Source of the DNA: UBA10649 sp963700745
Lineage (GTDB): Bacteria; Actinomycetota; Actinomycetes; S36-B12
Direction: 5' to 3'
Assembly (NCBI GenBank): GCA_963700745.1
Contig: CAVOYT010000004.1
Location: 62,001-126,000 of the forward strand
Length of the DNA stretch: 64,000 nt
The stretch's first letter is position 1. Every line of letters begins with the position of its first letter. Below the pieces are notes generated by a model. It did not search any database. It had not been told where the DNA came from and was given only the letters and a program-made list of their open reading frames with translations. The position numbers and the translations under genes were made by a program. Of the stretch, positions 1-8,396 are shown one piece after another.

Positions 1-201
1 ATCCGCAACAACCCGCAACCGGGCACCCCGGCCTTCGAGGCGAAGGAGGCGCGCAAGGCGGCCAAGATCGCGGCGAAATCGGCCCCGCAGATCGAGACGA
101 TCACCGGCACGGTTGTCGAGGAAGTTCCCGACACTGCGTCGGATAATCCCGGGCGGCAGCAACCGAAGCGGACCTCGCGAAGCCAGCGCAAGAAGAAGTA
201 G
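1..201 (+). CDS. yidC: YidC/Oxa1 membrane protein insertase, C-terminal tail (partial)
   Basis: The reading frame is open from the first base and ends at TAG 199-201, giving 66 residues. The tail is hydrophilic and rich in Ala, Lys and Arg, and it ends in a run of lysines (SQRKKK), as expected for the cytosolic C-terminus of actinobacterial YidC. The insertase core lies left of the window. The assignment rests mainly on position: jag, rsmG, parA and parB follow directly, the invariant actinobacterial order. No motif is visible in this fragment, so the identity is contextual. Confidence 0.8.
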   Translation: MRNNPQPGTPAFEAKEARKAAKIAAKSAPQIETITGTVVEEVPDTASDNPGRQQPKRTSRSQRKKK

Positions 202-253
202 TCGCGTCCGACGGACGCCCCAGACCCGATCGCTCAACCGTGTGGAGACATTC

Positions 254-774
254 ATGACCGACGTGACAGAGCCAGGCTGCCGAGATCGAGGAGCGCCCGC
301 TCAAGGGAGCGGCCCTGCTGGAGAAGGAGGGCGACGCGGCGGCGGACTACCTCGAGGTGCTGCTGGACATCGCCGACCTCGATGGCGACATCGACATCGA
401 TGTGGAGGGCAACCGGGCGATGGTCTCGGTGATCGAGGCGTCGGCCGGAGAGCTGGCCCACCTCGTCGGCTCGGACGGCAAGGTGCTCGATGCCCTGCAG
501 GAGCTCACCAGGCTCGCGGCGACCCGGGAGACCGGTGAGCGCTCACGACTCATGCTCGATGTCGCCGGTTTCCGCGCCGCTCGGCGCGCCGAGTTGGTCG
601 AGGTCGCCCGAGAGGCAGTGGCCGAGGCGCAGCGGACCGCGGCGCCGGTGCGGCTGGCCGCCGATGACGCCCTTCGAGCGCAAGGTCGTGCATGACGCGG
701 TGGCCGAGGCGGGTCTGATCAGCGAGTCCGAGGGCGACGAGCCCGGTCGTCGCGTCGTCATCCGGCTCGCCTGA
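254..774 (+). CDS. jag: Jag/SpoIIIJ-associated RNA-binding protein (KH + R3H), two frameshifts
   Basis: The KhpB/Jag family is a cytosolic RNA-binding protein encoded beside yidC. The start is ATG 254, with GGAG upstream. The KH-like part (ALLEKEGDAAADYL, then LVGSDGKVLDALQEL with a GxDGxxL-type loop) is followed by R3H-like sequence (MTPFERKVVHDAVAEA) and a stop at 772-774. The reading frame changes twice, near 275 (extra g in ccaggct) and near 656 (extra g in ctggccg). Deleting one base at each place restores one ~172-residue Jag protein. Since the gene is conserved and otherwise intact, these are probably sequencing errors. Confidence 0.88.
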
Positions 775-787
775 GCCGCAGGACCCG

Positions 788-1467
788 GTGGTTTCCCGTG
801 AAACACCTGAGCCGGCACCACCACTGCCCGACTGGCTCGTTCCCTACACGGCGGAGCTGACGGCGTTCGCCGAACTCCTGGCCGACCTGGGCGTCACGAG
901 GGGGCTGATCGGACCGCGGGAGGTACCGCGCCTGTGGGAGCGCCACCTGCTCAACTGCGCGGTCGTGGCCGATCCGGAGGTCGACCTGGTGCCGCCGCGG
1001 CGCCAGGGTCGGCGATGTCGGATCCGGCGCGGGGCTGCCGGGCCTGGTGTGGGCCATCTGCCGCCCCGATCATCCACGTCGTCATGATCGAACCCCTCCT
1101 GCGCCGAAGCACCTTCCTGACCGAGGCCATGGCGGCCATGGGCCTCGGTGATCGGGCCGAGGTCTGGCGCGGGCGAGCAGAGGAGGCTGCCAGCGTCCCC
1201 GAGGCAAGCCGTTTCGACGTCGTGACCGCGCGAGCGGTGGCTCCCCTGGAGCGACTGATCGGCTGGACGGTTCCCCTGCTCGTGACCGGGGGTCGACTGG
1301 TGGCCCTCAAGGGCAGCAGCGCCGAGCAGGAACTGGCTCAGTCACGGGCCCTGGCCGAGGCCGCAGGTCTGCGGGACCTCGCCGTGCGCGAGGTCGGGCA
1401 TGACGTCGTCGATCCGCCGACCACGGTGATCATCGGGGACCCGCGGTGCGGCACAATGACGCCGTGA
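788..1467 (+). CDS. rsmG: 16S rRNA (guanine-N7) methyltransferase RsmG, two frameshifts
   Basis: RsmG (GidB) methylates N7 of G527 in 16S rRNA using SAM. The N-terminal part (GPREVPRLWERHLLNCA) matches the family substrate helix. After a frame change near 997 comes the SAM loop VGDVGSGAGLPG, and after a second one near 1066 the rest of the Rossmann fold (HVVMIEPLLRRSTFL, then ARAVAPLERLIGW). Each change is explained by one inserted base. I chose the GTG start at 788 because it fits the frame and is preceded by AGGA; the first codons double as a parS-like site. It sits between jag and parA as in other Actinobacteria. Confidence 0.9.
791..804. promoter_or_regulatory. parS-like ParB binding site
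   Basis: GTTTCCCGTGAAAC differs at one position (C for A) from the bacterial parS core GTTTCACGTGAAAC. It lies inside the first codons of rsmG (V-S-R-E-T), 0.8 kb upstream of parA. The same variant recurs at 1534, and parS sites are known to cluster near parAB, so a ParB nucleation site is a reasonable inference. Confidence 0.65.
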
Positions 1468-1533
1468 CCACGCCCGTGACGCCGCCGACGGCCGTCGCAG
1501 CGGGCGGGCCTGGGGTGGCCGAGTGAACGCGGA

Positions 1534-1549
1534 TGTTTCCCGTGAAACA
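1534..1549. promoter_or_regulatory. parS-like ParB binding site upstream of parA
   Basis: TGTTTCCCGTGAAACA matches the 16-base parS palindrome at 15 positions, with the same central C variant as the site at 791. It lies 63 bases upstream of the parA start, between rsmG and parA, where actinobacterial parS sites are common. Confidence 0.7.
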
Positions 1550-1611
1550 CCGTCGGACGCAGGCTGCGGTCGGATTGGGCTGGCCCGATCGTCCCACCCG
1601 GAGGCGGGTTC

Positions 1612-2418
1612 ATGACCCGGGTCATCACCGTCGCCAACCAGAAGGGCGGGGTGGGCAAGACCACGAGCACGGTCAATATCGCCGCCGCCATCGCCCAGAC
1701 CGGGCAGCGCGTCCTGGTCGTCGACCTGGATCCACAGGGGAATGCCTCGACGGCCCTGGGGGCGGTGCACCACGAGGGCACGCCCAGCGTCTACGAGGTG
1801 CTGGGCGGTGAGCTGGCGCTCGCGGACGTCCTTCAGGAGTGCCCGGAGATCCCCGGGCTGTGGACGGCACCGGCCACCATCGACCTCGCCGGGGCCGAGA
1901 TCGAGCTGGTGGCCCAGGTCGCCCGGGAGTATCGCCTGCGCCGGGCGGTCGACGCGCTGCTCACGGTGCGCGACTTCGACTTCGTGTTCCTGGACTGCCC
2001 GCCCAGCCTGGGCCTGCTCACGCTGAACGGGCTCGTCGCCGCTCGCGAGGTCCTGCTGCCGATCCAGTGCGAGTACTACGCGCTGGAGGGTCTGTCGCAG
2101 CTGCTGCGGACGGTCGACATGGTGCGCACCCACCTCAACCCCGACCTGGCGGTCAGTGCCATCCTGCTGACCATGTACGACGGACGGACCCGGCTGGCCT
2201 CCCAGGTCGCTGACGAGGTCCGCACCCATTTCGGCGCCCAGGTGCTCGACACGGTGATCCCTCGCTCGGTCCGCGTCTCCGAGGCGCCGAGCTACGCGCA
2301 GACGGTGGTGACCTACGATCCGACCTCGTCCGGCGCCCTCGCGTACCGGGAGGCCGCGGCGCAGGTGATGAGTCTCGGTGCGGGACAGTCATCAACAGGG
2401 TTATCCACAGACATTTAG
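1612..2418 (+). CDS. parA: Chromosome partitioning ATPase ParA (Soj)
   Basis: ParA is the Walker-type ATPase that, with ParB bound at parS, moves replicated origins apart. The 268-residue protein opens with MTRVITVANQKGGVGKTTS, containing the deviant Walker A motif KGGVGKT, followed by VVDLDPQGNAS (Walker A prime) and VFLDCPPSLGLLT (Walker B). The start ATG 1612 has GGAGG seven bases upstream. An upstream GTG at 1523 would add an N-terminal extension as in some relatives, but it is out of frame. No internal frameshift. parB follows 45 bases later. Confidence 0.95.
   Translation: MTRVITVANQKGGVGKTTSTVNIAAAIAQTGQRVLVVDLDPQGNASTALGAVHHEGTPSVYEVLGGELALADVLQECPEIPGLWTAPATIDLAGAEIELVAQVAREYRLRRAVDALLTVRDFDFVFLDCPPSLGLLTLNGLVAAREVLLPIQCEYYALEGLSQLLRTVDMVRTHLNPDLAVSAILLTMYDGRTRLASQVADEVRTHFGAQVLDTVIPRSVRVSEAPSYAQTVVTYDPTSSGALAYREAAAQVMSLGAGQSSTGLSTDI
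2401..2409 (+). promoter_or_regulatory. Single DnaA box at the 3' end of parA
   Basis: TTATCCACA is a consensus DnaA box. It overlaps the last codons of parA. A lone box has uncertain function; it is listed because similar boxes cluster upstream of dnaB (38656-38797). Confidence 0.4.
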
Positions 2419-2463
2419 CTATATATCGGGCAAATAGCCCTACCTTACCCCCAAAGGAGTGGA

Positions 2464-3418
2464 ATGGCAGTCGCCCCCAAGCGCGGCCTCGGCAGGGGCC
2501 TGGGCGCCCTCATCCCGGACGCCAGACCCGCTGATCCGGACCGCACGGCGACCCCGCGCCGAGGGTCGTCCGCGACAGCGACCTCCCACGAGATGGGCGC
2601 CTCGTATGCGGAGGTCCCGATCGACGAGGTGGTGCCCAACCCGCGTCAGCCCCGCACCGTCTTCGACGAGGAGGCCCTGGCCGAACTGGTGTTCTCCATC
2701 CGGGAGATCGGCCTGCTGCAGCCGATCGTGGTTCGCCGGGTCGAGGGTGGCGGCTTCGAGCTGATCGCCGGTGAGCGCCGACTGCGGGCCTCGCGCGAGG
2801 CCGGCCTGACGCTCATCCCGGCGATCATCCGTGAGACCGACGACGACGCCATGCTGCGCGATGCTCTGCTGGAGAACCTGCACCGCGCCGACCTCAACGC
2901 CCTGGAGGAGGCGGCCGCCTACCAGCAGCTGCTGTCGGACTTCGGCTGCACCCAGGACGAGCTGGCGCGGCGCATCGGGCGCTCGCGGCCACAGGTCTCC
3001 AACACGCTGCGGCTGCTGCGGCTGCCGCCCGACGTCCAGCGCCGCGTGGCAGCCGGCGTGCTGAGCGCCGGGCACGCGCGGGCTCTGCTGTCCCTGGACG
3101 ACCCGGCGGCGATGGAGGCGCTGGCCACCCGGATCGTCGCGGAGGGGCTGAGCGTCCGGGCCGTCGAGGAGATCATCATCGTGGGCGATGCCGACGGCCG
3201 CCGTCGCAAGTCCTCGTCGCGCTCGAGAGTCTCCCTGCCCGCGCGACCCCCAGATCGCCGACGCCGTCACGGAACTGCACACCCGAGCCGCCGACCGGCT
3301 CGAGACGCGGGTGATCACTGACGGTTTCGCCACCGGCAAGTCACGAGGGCGCCTGATCGTCGAGTGCGCCGATCTGGAGGACCTGCGACGGATCGTCGAC
3401 GTCATCACCGGTGAGTGA
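2464..3418 (+). CDS. parB: Chromosome partitioning protein ParB, one frameshift
   Basis: ParB binds parS and loads onto the origin region. AAAGGAG precedes ATG 2464. The N-terminus has the ParA-interacting style stretch RGLGRGLGALIPD, followed by the CTPase/DNA-binding core with IDEVVPNPRQPRT, GERRLRASREAGL and the helix-turn-helix region (TQDELARRIGRSRPQVSNTLRLL). The frame shifts near 3238 through one extra c; the C-terminal dimerisation domain continues in the next frame (PQIADAVTELHTRAADRL) to TGA 3416-3418. The corrected length is about 317 residues, normal for the family. Confidence 0.93.
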
Positions 3419-3440
3419 ATCGGTAGCCGGCCGAGGACGG

Positions 3441-4387
3441 CTACCCTCGAGCGACCGCTGCCGAGACGAGCTCCGCGGTGAGTTCCCCCAGCGGCGACCT
3501 CGGCCGCGACCAGGGCCTGCGGGAACAACGAGGTCTCGGTCATGCCCGGGGCCACGTTGACCTCGAGGAACCACGGGACCCCGTCGGCGTCGACGATCAG
3601 GTCGGTGCGCGACCAGTCGCGTAGGCCCAGCAGGACGTGCACGTCGAGGGCCAGGGCCTGTGCTCGCATGGCGTGCTCATCGTCCAGGCGCGCGGGGCAG
3701 AAGAACTCCGTCGTTCCCGCGGTGTAGCGCGCCGCGTAGTCGTACAGCTCGCCCTCGGGCACGATCTCGACGGCGGACAGAGCGAGCACGTCGCCGTCGC
3801 GCTCGAACACGCCGATCGCGAGCTCGACCCCCTCGACGTGCTGCTCCATCAGGACGACGTCGCCGTAGGCGAACGCACCGACCATGGCGGCCGGCAGGTC
3901 CGCGGCACGGCGCACGATGGAGGTGCCCAGCGAGGAGCCGCCCTTCGTCGGCTTGACGACTAGCGGGAGGCCCAGGTTGCCGATCACCGCGTCGAGGACG
4001 GCCGCTGCGCCGAGCTCCTTGAAGGTGGCCTGCGGCATGGCAACGCACGCCGGGGTGTTGAGTCCCGCGACCTCGGCCAAGCGCTTGGCCACTGGCTTGT
4101 CGAAGGCGAGTCGGCTGGCCGCGAGCGGTGGAGCCTACGAACGGAATCCTCAATGACTCCAACACATCTCGCAGGGCTCCGTCCTCGCCGGCGGCGCCGT
4201 GAAGGAGCGGGACGATGCAGTCAGGACGATGCACGCGGAGTCGGTCGAGCAGCGCTGAATCGACGTCGTGCTCAAGGACCTCCCAGTCGGGCCGTTCCGT
4301 GCGAAGGGCCTCGGCGACCCGCCGGCCGGACCGCAGTGAGACGTCTCGCTCGGCCGACAGTCCGCCGGCGAGCACGAGAACCTGCAT
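3441..4387 (-). CDS. ddl: D-alanine--D-alanine ligase, two frameshifts
   Basis: Cytosolic ATP-grasp enzyme that joins two D-alanines for the peptidoglycan stem peptide. The N-terminal domain shows LVLAGGLSAERDVSLRSG and LLHGAAGEDG; the central domain KPTKGGSSLGTS; the C-terminal Mg-binding part LEVNVAPGMTETSLFPQ. Frame changes near 4123 and near 3492 are each fixed by removing one base, after which the gene ends at the TAG complementary to 3441-3443 (about 315 residues, usual length). ATG 4387 has TAGGAG upstream. It starts 8 bases after the aminotransferase gene and probably shares its transcript. Confidence 0.92.
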
Positions 4388-4395
4388 CGGGGCTC

Positions 4396-5688
4396 CTACT
4401 GTAGGTCGGGGGCGGGGACGGTCGAGCCGCTGACGGAGTTCAGTGCATGGCTGGTGCCGAACGTGTCGGCAAGTTCGAGCTCACTCTCGATGACGGCGGC
4501 CAGCCGCCGCACGCCTTCGCGGATCCGGTCCGGCTCCGGATAGCAGTACGACAGCCGGAGGTTCTGACGGCCCTGACCGTCGACGTAGAAGCCGGTGCCG
4601 GGCACGTAGGCGACCAGGTTCGCGACTGCGCGCGGCAGCATCGCCGTGGCATCCAGCCCGTGCGGGAGCGTGAGCCAGGAGTAGAAGCCGCCGGCCGGAA
4701 TGGTCCAGGTCGTGCCCTCGGGCATGAGCGCCTGCAGGGAGTCCAGCAGGGCATCGCGGCGCTCGCGGTAGACCTCCTGGAAGGTCTTGATCTGCTCGCG
4801 CCACGGCTGCGTCGCGAGGTATTCCGACACGGTGAGCTGCGCGTAGTTCGACGGGCACAGCACCGCCGCCTCGGACGCCAGGACGAGCTTCTCGCGCACG
4901 CCGTGCGGAGCCACGGCCCAGCCGACTCGAAGTCCCGCGGCGATCGTCTTGGAGAACGACCCGAGGTAGATGACGCCTTCGGCATCGTCAGCTCGAAGGG
5001 CGCGCGGCGGCTCTCCCTCGAATCCGAGCAGGCCGTAGGGGTCGTCCTCGAGGAGGGCGATGCCGGCCGACTGCGCGACCGCGAGGATCTCGGCGCGCCG
5101 GGCCGGACCCTGGGTCACGCCGGCTGGGTTGTGGAAGCTGGGGATCGTGTAGATGAGCTTCACCCGCTTGCCGGCGGCCCGGACTGCGGTGATGGCCTCG
5201 GTGAGGGCGCTCGGGATCAGGCCCTCGTCGTCCATCGGGACGTGCACCACGTCGCACTCGTAGGCGCGGAACACGCTGAGCGCGCCGACGTACGACGGAG
5301 CCTCCACGAGGACCACGTCGCCCGGGTCGCAGAAGACGCGCGTGACGAGGTCGAGGGCCATCTGGGATCCGGTCGTGACGACGATGTCGTCGGGATGGGC
5401 GAGCACGCCGACCTCACCGATCACCTCGAGGATCTGCTCTCGGAGAGTCACGTCGCCCTGGCCGGAGCCGTACTGCAGGGCCTGCGGACCGCGTTCGTAC
5501 AGCAGTCGGCGGGCGGTGTCGGCCAGCATGTCGACCGGGAGGGCCTGAACAAAGGGCATGCCGCCGGCCAGCGAGACGACCTCCGGACGTGAGGCGACCG
5601 CGAAGAGTGCTCGGATCTCGGACGCCCGCATGCCGTTGGCTCGACTGGCGTACGAGTCCACCCAGGGATCAAGGCGAGAACCGCCCAT
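4396..5688 (-). CDS. PLP-dependent aminotransferase (class I/II, MocR/2-aminoadipate type)
   Basis: Fold type I PLP enzyme of about 430 residues without frameshift. Visible features: N-terminal LQYGSGQGDVTLREQILEV, the cofactor/substrate region VVTTGSQMALDLVTRVF, LLEDDPYGLL, and the Schiff-base lysine in YLGSFSKTIAAGLRVGW. There is no helix-turn-helix domain, so this is the stand-alone aminotransferase of the 2-aminoadipate/aromatic aminotransferase type. ATG 5688 is preferred over GTG 5694 because GGAGG sits five bases before it. The substrate cannot be read from the sequence. It precedes ddl on the minus strand. Confidence 0.85.
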   Translation of the reverse strand: MGGSRLDPWVDSYASRANGMRASEIRALFAVASRPEVVSLAGGMPFVQALPVDMLADTARRLLYERGPQALQYGSGQGDVTLREQILEVIGEVGVLAHPDDIVVTTGSQMALDLVTRVFCDPGDVVLVEAPSYVGALSVFRAYECDVVHVPMDDEGLIPSALTEAITAVRAAGKRVKLIYTIPSFHNPAGVTQGPARRAEILAVAQSAGIALLEDDPYGLLGFEGEPPRALRADDAEGVIYLGSFSKTIAAGLRVGWAVAPHGVREKLVLASEAAVLCPSNYAQLTVSEYLATQPWREQIKTFQEVYRERRDALLDSLQALMPEGTTWTIPAGGFYSWLTLPHGLDATAMLPRAVANLVAYVPGTGFYVDGQGRQNLRLSYCYPEPDRIREGVRRLAAVIESELELADTFGTSHALNSVSGSTVPAPDLQ

Positions 5689-5769
5689 GCGCACCTCCAG
5701 TCATCTCAGCCGCGGACATCGCGAGTCGAGTCGCCCGCCTAGAGTATGGCCAACGGAAGGACGGGGATC

Positions 5770-5904
5770 ATGCGGCGTGCGCTGAGTCTGCTGGGGCTCA
5801 TTGCCCTCGGGGTGCTGGTCGGTTTCCTGATCCGGCTGGTCTGGCCGCACCGCGAGCGGGTGGCGTTGGACAGCTACCGCATGACGCCGCCCCTGCAGGA
5901 CTAG
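5770..5904 (+). CDS. Small single-pass membrane protein, 44 residues
   Basis: ATG 5770 with GGAAGGA upstream opens a 44-codon frame ending at TAG 5902-5904. The protein begins MRRALSLLGLIALGVLVGFL: a basic start followed by about 20 hydrophobic residues, then a short polar tail (WPHRERVALDSYR). Its stop codon overlaps the stop codon of the convergent amidase-like gene in the palindrome CTAG. I do not recognise the family. Hydrophobic pattern, ribosome-binding site and exact fit between flanking genes support it as real, but short frames can arise by chance. Confidence 0.5.
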   Translation: MRRALSLLGLIALGVLVGFLIRLVWPHRERVALDSYRMTPPLQD

Positions 5905-6963
5905 AGCGGCGAGCAGAAGCCGACGACGGCGGCGGCGAGTCCTTCGGCCACCGCGTCCTGGAACGCGACGCTGGTCAGGCGTCGGGCGTCGAACTCGTTC
6001 GACAGGTAGCCCAGTTCGACGCGCACGGCTGGCATGCGGGTGAGGCGCAGCATGTCCCACGTTCGCGGATGCGTCTGGCAGTCCAGCAGGTCGGTGCGCG
6101 CCTGGACCTCCTGCTGCACGCTCGCCGCGAGGGTCCGTCCGCTCGGGGAGTGGTGTCCGCCGCGCGGATCTCCGAAGTAGAACGTCACCAGCCCGTTCGG
6201 CAACGGACTGGACACCCGATTCACATGCAGCGACAGCACCAGGTCGGCGCCGATGTCGTTGGCGAACTGGGCCCGGGCCGGATCGTCGCTGGCTGGGACG
6301 CCCGGGTTCGAGCTGGGCCGGCCGGGTCAGCAGCACCTGGGTGCCCAGTGCCGCGAGACGGCCCTCGACGCGGACCGCGATCGCGTGGCACAGGTCGGCA
6401 TCGACGATGTCGCCCGGATCGATCACGACCACCTTGTCGGCGACTCCGGTGCGCAACTCCGACAGCGTGACGTGCTCCCGCAAGGTGGCCGCGTTGCCGC
6501 CGGAGATGGTCCTGACGAGGCGGTCGAAGGCCCGGAAGGTGTCCGGCCCGCAGGTGCCGTCGGCCGTCACGCCGACGCCCTTCTGGAACTCCCGGAGGGC
6601 CGAGTCGGCCAGCACCCCGAACAGGCCGTCCGGCCGTCCGGCCGCGAAGCCCAACTGGTTCAGGCGACGCTGAAGTTCCGCGACGTCGTCGCCCGCCATG
6701 AGGTGTCCGGGGACGTACGACAGCACTCGGTCACCGAGCTGCCAGCGAGCCTCCTCGAGCCGTCGGAAGGTATGCGGCCCGACGATCCCGTCGACGGTGA
6801 TGCCGCGCTCCTGCTGGAAGGCACGGACCGCCAGGTCGAGTTCATCGTCGAAGAGATCTGGATCGCCCGCAGCGACATCCGAGCAGAGTCCGACGTGGGC
6901 GAGCCGGGCGCGCACTTCGGCGACGGCCGCGCCCTGGTCTCCTCGACGAAGCACCGTGGACAC
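5901..6963 (-). CDS. CwlM-like N-acetylmuramoyl-L-alanine amidase homologue, probably non-catalytic, one frameshift
   Basis: Two N-terminal peptidoglycan-binding (PG_binding_1) repeats (residues ~5-65 and ~85-145, each with DGIVGPHTF/DGLFGVLAD-like turns) precede an Amidase_3 domain. No signal peptide is visible, as in mycobacterial CwlM, which sits at the same locus after trx and acts in the cytosol. The amidase domain keeps LVLSLHVNRV and VRVELGYLSN but the zinc-binding loop after VVIDPG is missing: the usual DPGHGG...E is replaced by DPGDIVDADL. A frame change near 6300 (one extra base) separates the two halves. Starts at GTG 6963, 21 bases after trx. Confidence 0.8.
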
Positions 6964-6984
6964 GGTGGTGCCTGGGCCGCCCGC

Positions 6985-7305
6985 CTACAGGTAGGGAGCG
7001 AGGTCGGCGAGCAGTGCAGCCTTCGGCTTCGCACCGATGATGGTCTTCACGATCTGTCCGCCCTGGTAGACGTTCATCGTCGGGATGGACGTGATCCCGT
7101 AGGACGCGGCCATCTGCGGATTCTCGTCGACGTTGAGCTTGGCGACGACCACGCCGTCGTTCTCGCTGGCGATCTCCTCGAGGATCGGAGCCACCATCTT
7201 GCACGGCCCGCACCATTCCGCCCAGAAGTCCACGATGACCGGCTTGTCGCTCATCAGGACGTCGTCGGCGAAGCTCGCGTCGGTGACCTTCTTCGTTGCT
7301 CCCAT
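6985..7305 (-). CDS. trxA: Thioredoxin
   Basis: Cytosolic dithiol carrier of 106 residues. The active site is WAEWCGPCKMVAPIL, and the cis-proline region reads ITSIPTMNVYQGG. ATG 7305 has GGAG upstream. It follows trxB by 50 bases on the same strand and precedes the CwlM-like gene, the conserved actinobacterial order trxB-trx-cwlM. No frameshift. Confidence 0.95.
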   Translation of the reverse strand: MGATKKVTDASFADDVLMSDKPVIVDFWAEWCGPCKMVAPILEEIASENDGVVVAKLNVDENPQMAASYGITSIPTMNVYQGGQIVKTIIGAKPKAALLADLAPYL

Positions 7306-7355
7306 GCGGAATCTCCAGGTACTAGTCGGGGTTCGGTTCGACGTCGCGGTTCAGG

Positions 7356-8286
7356 CTACTCGCTCGCGGCGAGGAAGCGCTCCGCGTCGAGGGCAGCGGC
7401 ACAGCCGGAGCCGGCCGCCGTGATCGCCTGCCGGTAGGTGTGGTCCACGAGGTCGCCGCAGGCGAACACGCCGGGGAGCGAGGTGCGGGTCGATCGGTCC
7501 TGGACCAGCACGTAGCCCTCGTCGTCCAGGTCCACCTGATCGCGAACCAGTTCAGACCGCGGGTCGTGGCCGATCGCGACGAACAGGCCGGTGACCGCGA
7601 TCTCGCGGGTCTCTCCGGTGACGGTGTCGCGCAGGACCAGTCCGCTGACCTTGGCGTCGCCGATGATGTCCTCGACGGTGCTGTTCCAGGCGAAGTGGAG
7701 CTTCTCGTTCGCGAAGGCGCGCTCCTGCATGATCTTGCTGGCGCGCAGCGCATCGCGCCGGTGCACGAGGGTGACCGAACGGGCGAACCGAGTGAGGAAC
7801 ATCGCCTCCTCCAGCGCCGAGTCGCCGCCGCCGACGACGGCGATGTCCTGGTCGCGGAAGAAGAATCCGTCGCATGTCGCGCACCACGAGACTCCGTGCC
7901 CGGACAGGCGCTTCTCGTTCGGCAGCCCCAGCTCGCGGTAGGCCGACCCCATCGCGAGGATGATCGAACGAGCGCTGTGGGTGACGCCGGACCCGTCGAC
8001 GACGGTCTTGATGTCCCCGGTGAGGTCGACGCTGACGATGTCGTCGGTGACCAGCTCGGCGCCGAAGCGGACGGCCTGGGCGCGCATCTGCTCCATCAGC
8101 TGCGGTCCCATGATGCCGTCGGTGAAGCCCGGGGAAGTTCTCGACCTCGGTGGTGTTCATGAGGGCGCCGCCGGCCGTGACCGAGCCCTCGAAGACCAGG
8201 GGTGCCAGCTGTGCACGGGCCGCGTAGACGGCGGCGGTGTACCCGGCCGGTCCGGATCCGATGATGATGACGTTCCGCTCGCTCAC
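7356..8286 (-). CDS. trxB: Thioredoxin reductase, one frameshift
   Basis: FAD- and NADPH-dependent reductase of thioredoxin. The FAD-binding GSGPAGYTAAVYAARA lies at the N-terminus, the redox pair in SWCATCDGFF, the NADPH site in VVGGGDSALEEA and the C-terminal FAD contact in VFACGDLVDH. Near 8136 an extra base (ttcccc for ttccc) breaks the frame after TTEVENFPG; the corrected protein is about 310 residues. GTG 8286 is chosen because the family N-terminus begins there and AGAGGGG lies upstream. Downstream partner trx follows. Confidence 0.94.
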
Positions 8287-8312
8287 GCGATGCCCCTCTG
8301 CACTGTTGCGAC

Positions 8313-8335
8313 AGATACCTCGGGGGGTATACCCC
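8313..8335. promoter_or_regulatory. Palindromic GGGGTATACCCC element upstream of trxB
   Basis: GGGGTATACCCC (8324-8335) is a perfect 12-base palindrome just upstream of trxB, overlapping a second weaker dyad ATACC-N6-GGTAT starting at 8315. The sequence resembles operators of CsoR-type copper/sulfur sensors, but no such regulator is encoded nearby. It is listed as a candidate operator only. Confidence 0.3.
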
Positions 8336-8396
8336 ACGTTTCGGAACGATCCTACGGTCTCGGGTATTCCCCGCCGCCTACGGCGCCGCCGGGGTC

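Noticed and set aside
254..774. Pseudogenes or programmed frameshifting in jag, rsmG, parB and many others
   Set aside because: The shifts occur in many unrelated essential genes without slippery-site context and are fixed by single-base changes; sequencing error is simpler.
1342..2229. 295-codon frame antisense to parA
   Set aside because: Fully covered by rsmG/parA coding sequence with clear motifs; the antisense product has no recognisable features.
2440..4092. 550-codon minus-strand frame across parB and ddl
   Set aside because: Only its first ~210 codons are real (middle of Ddl). The rest runs antisense through parB because a ddl frameshift skips the stop.
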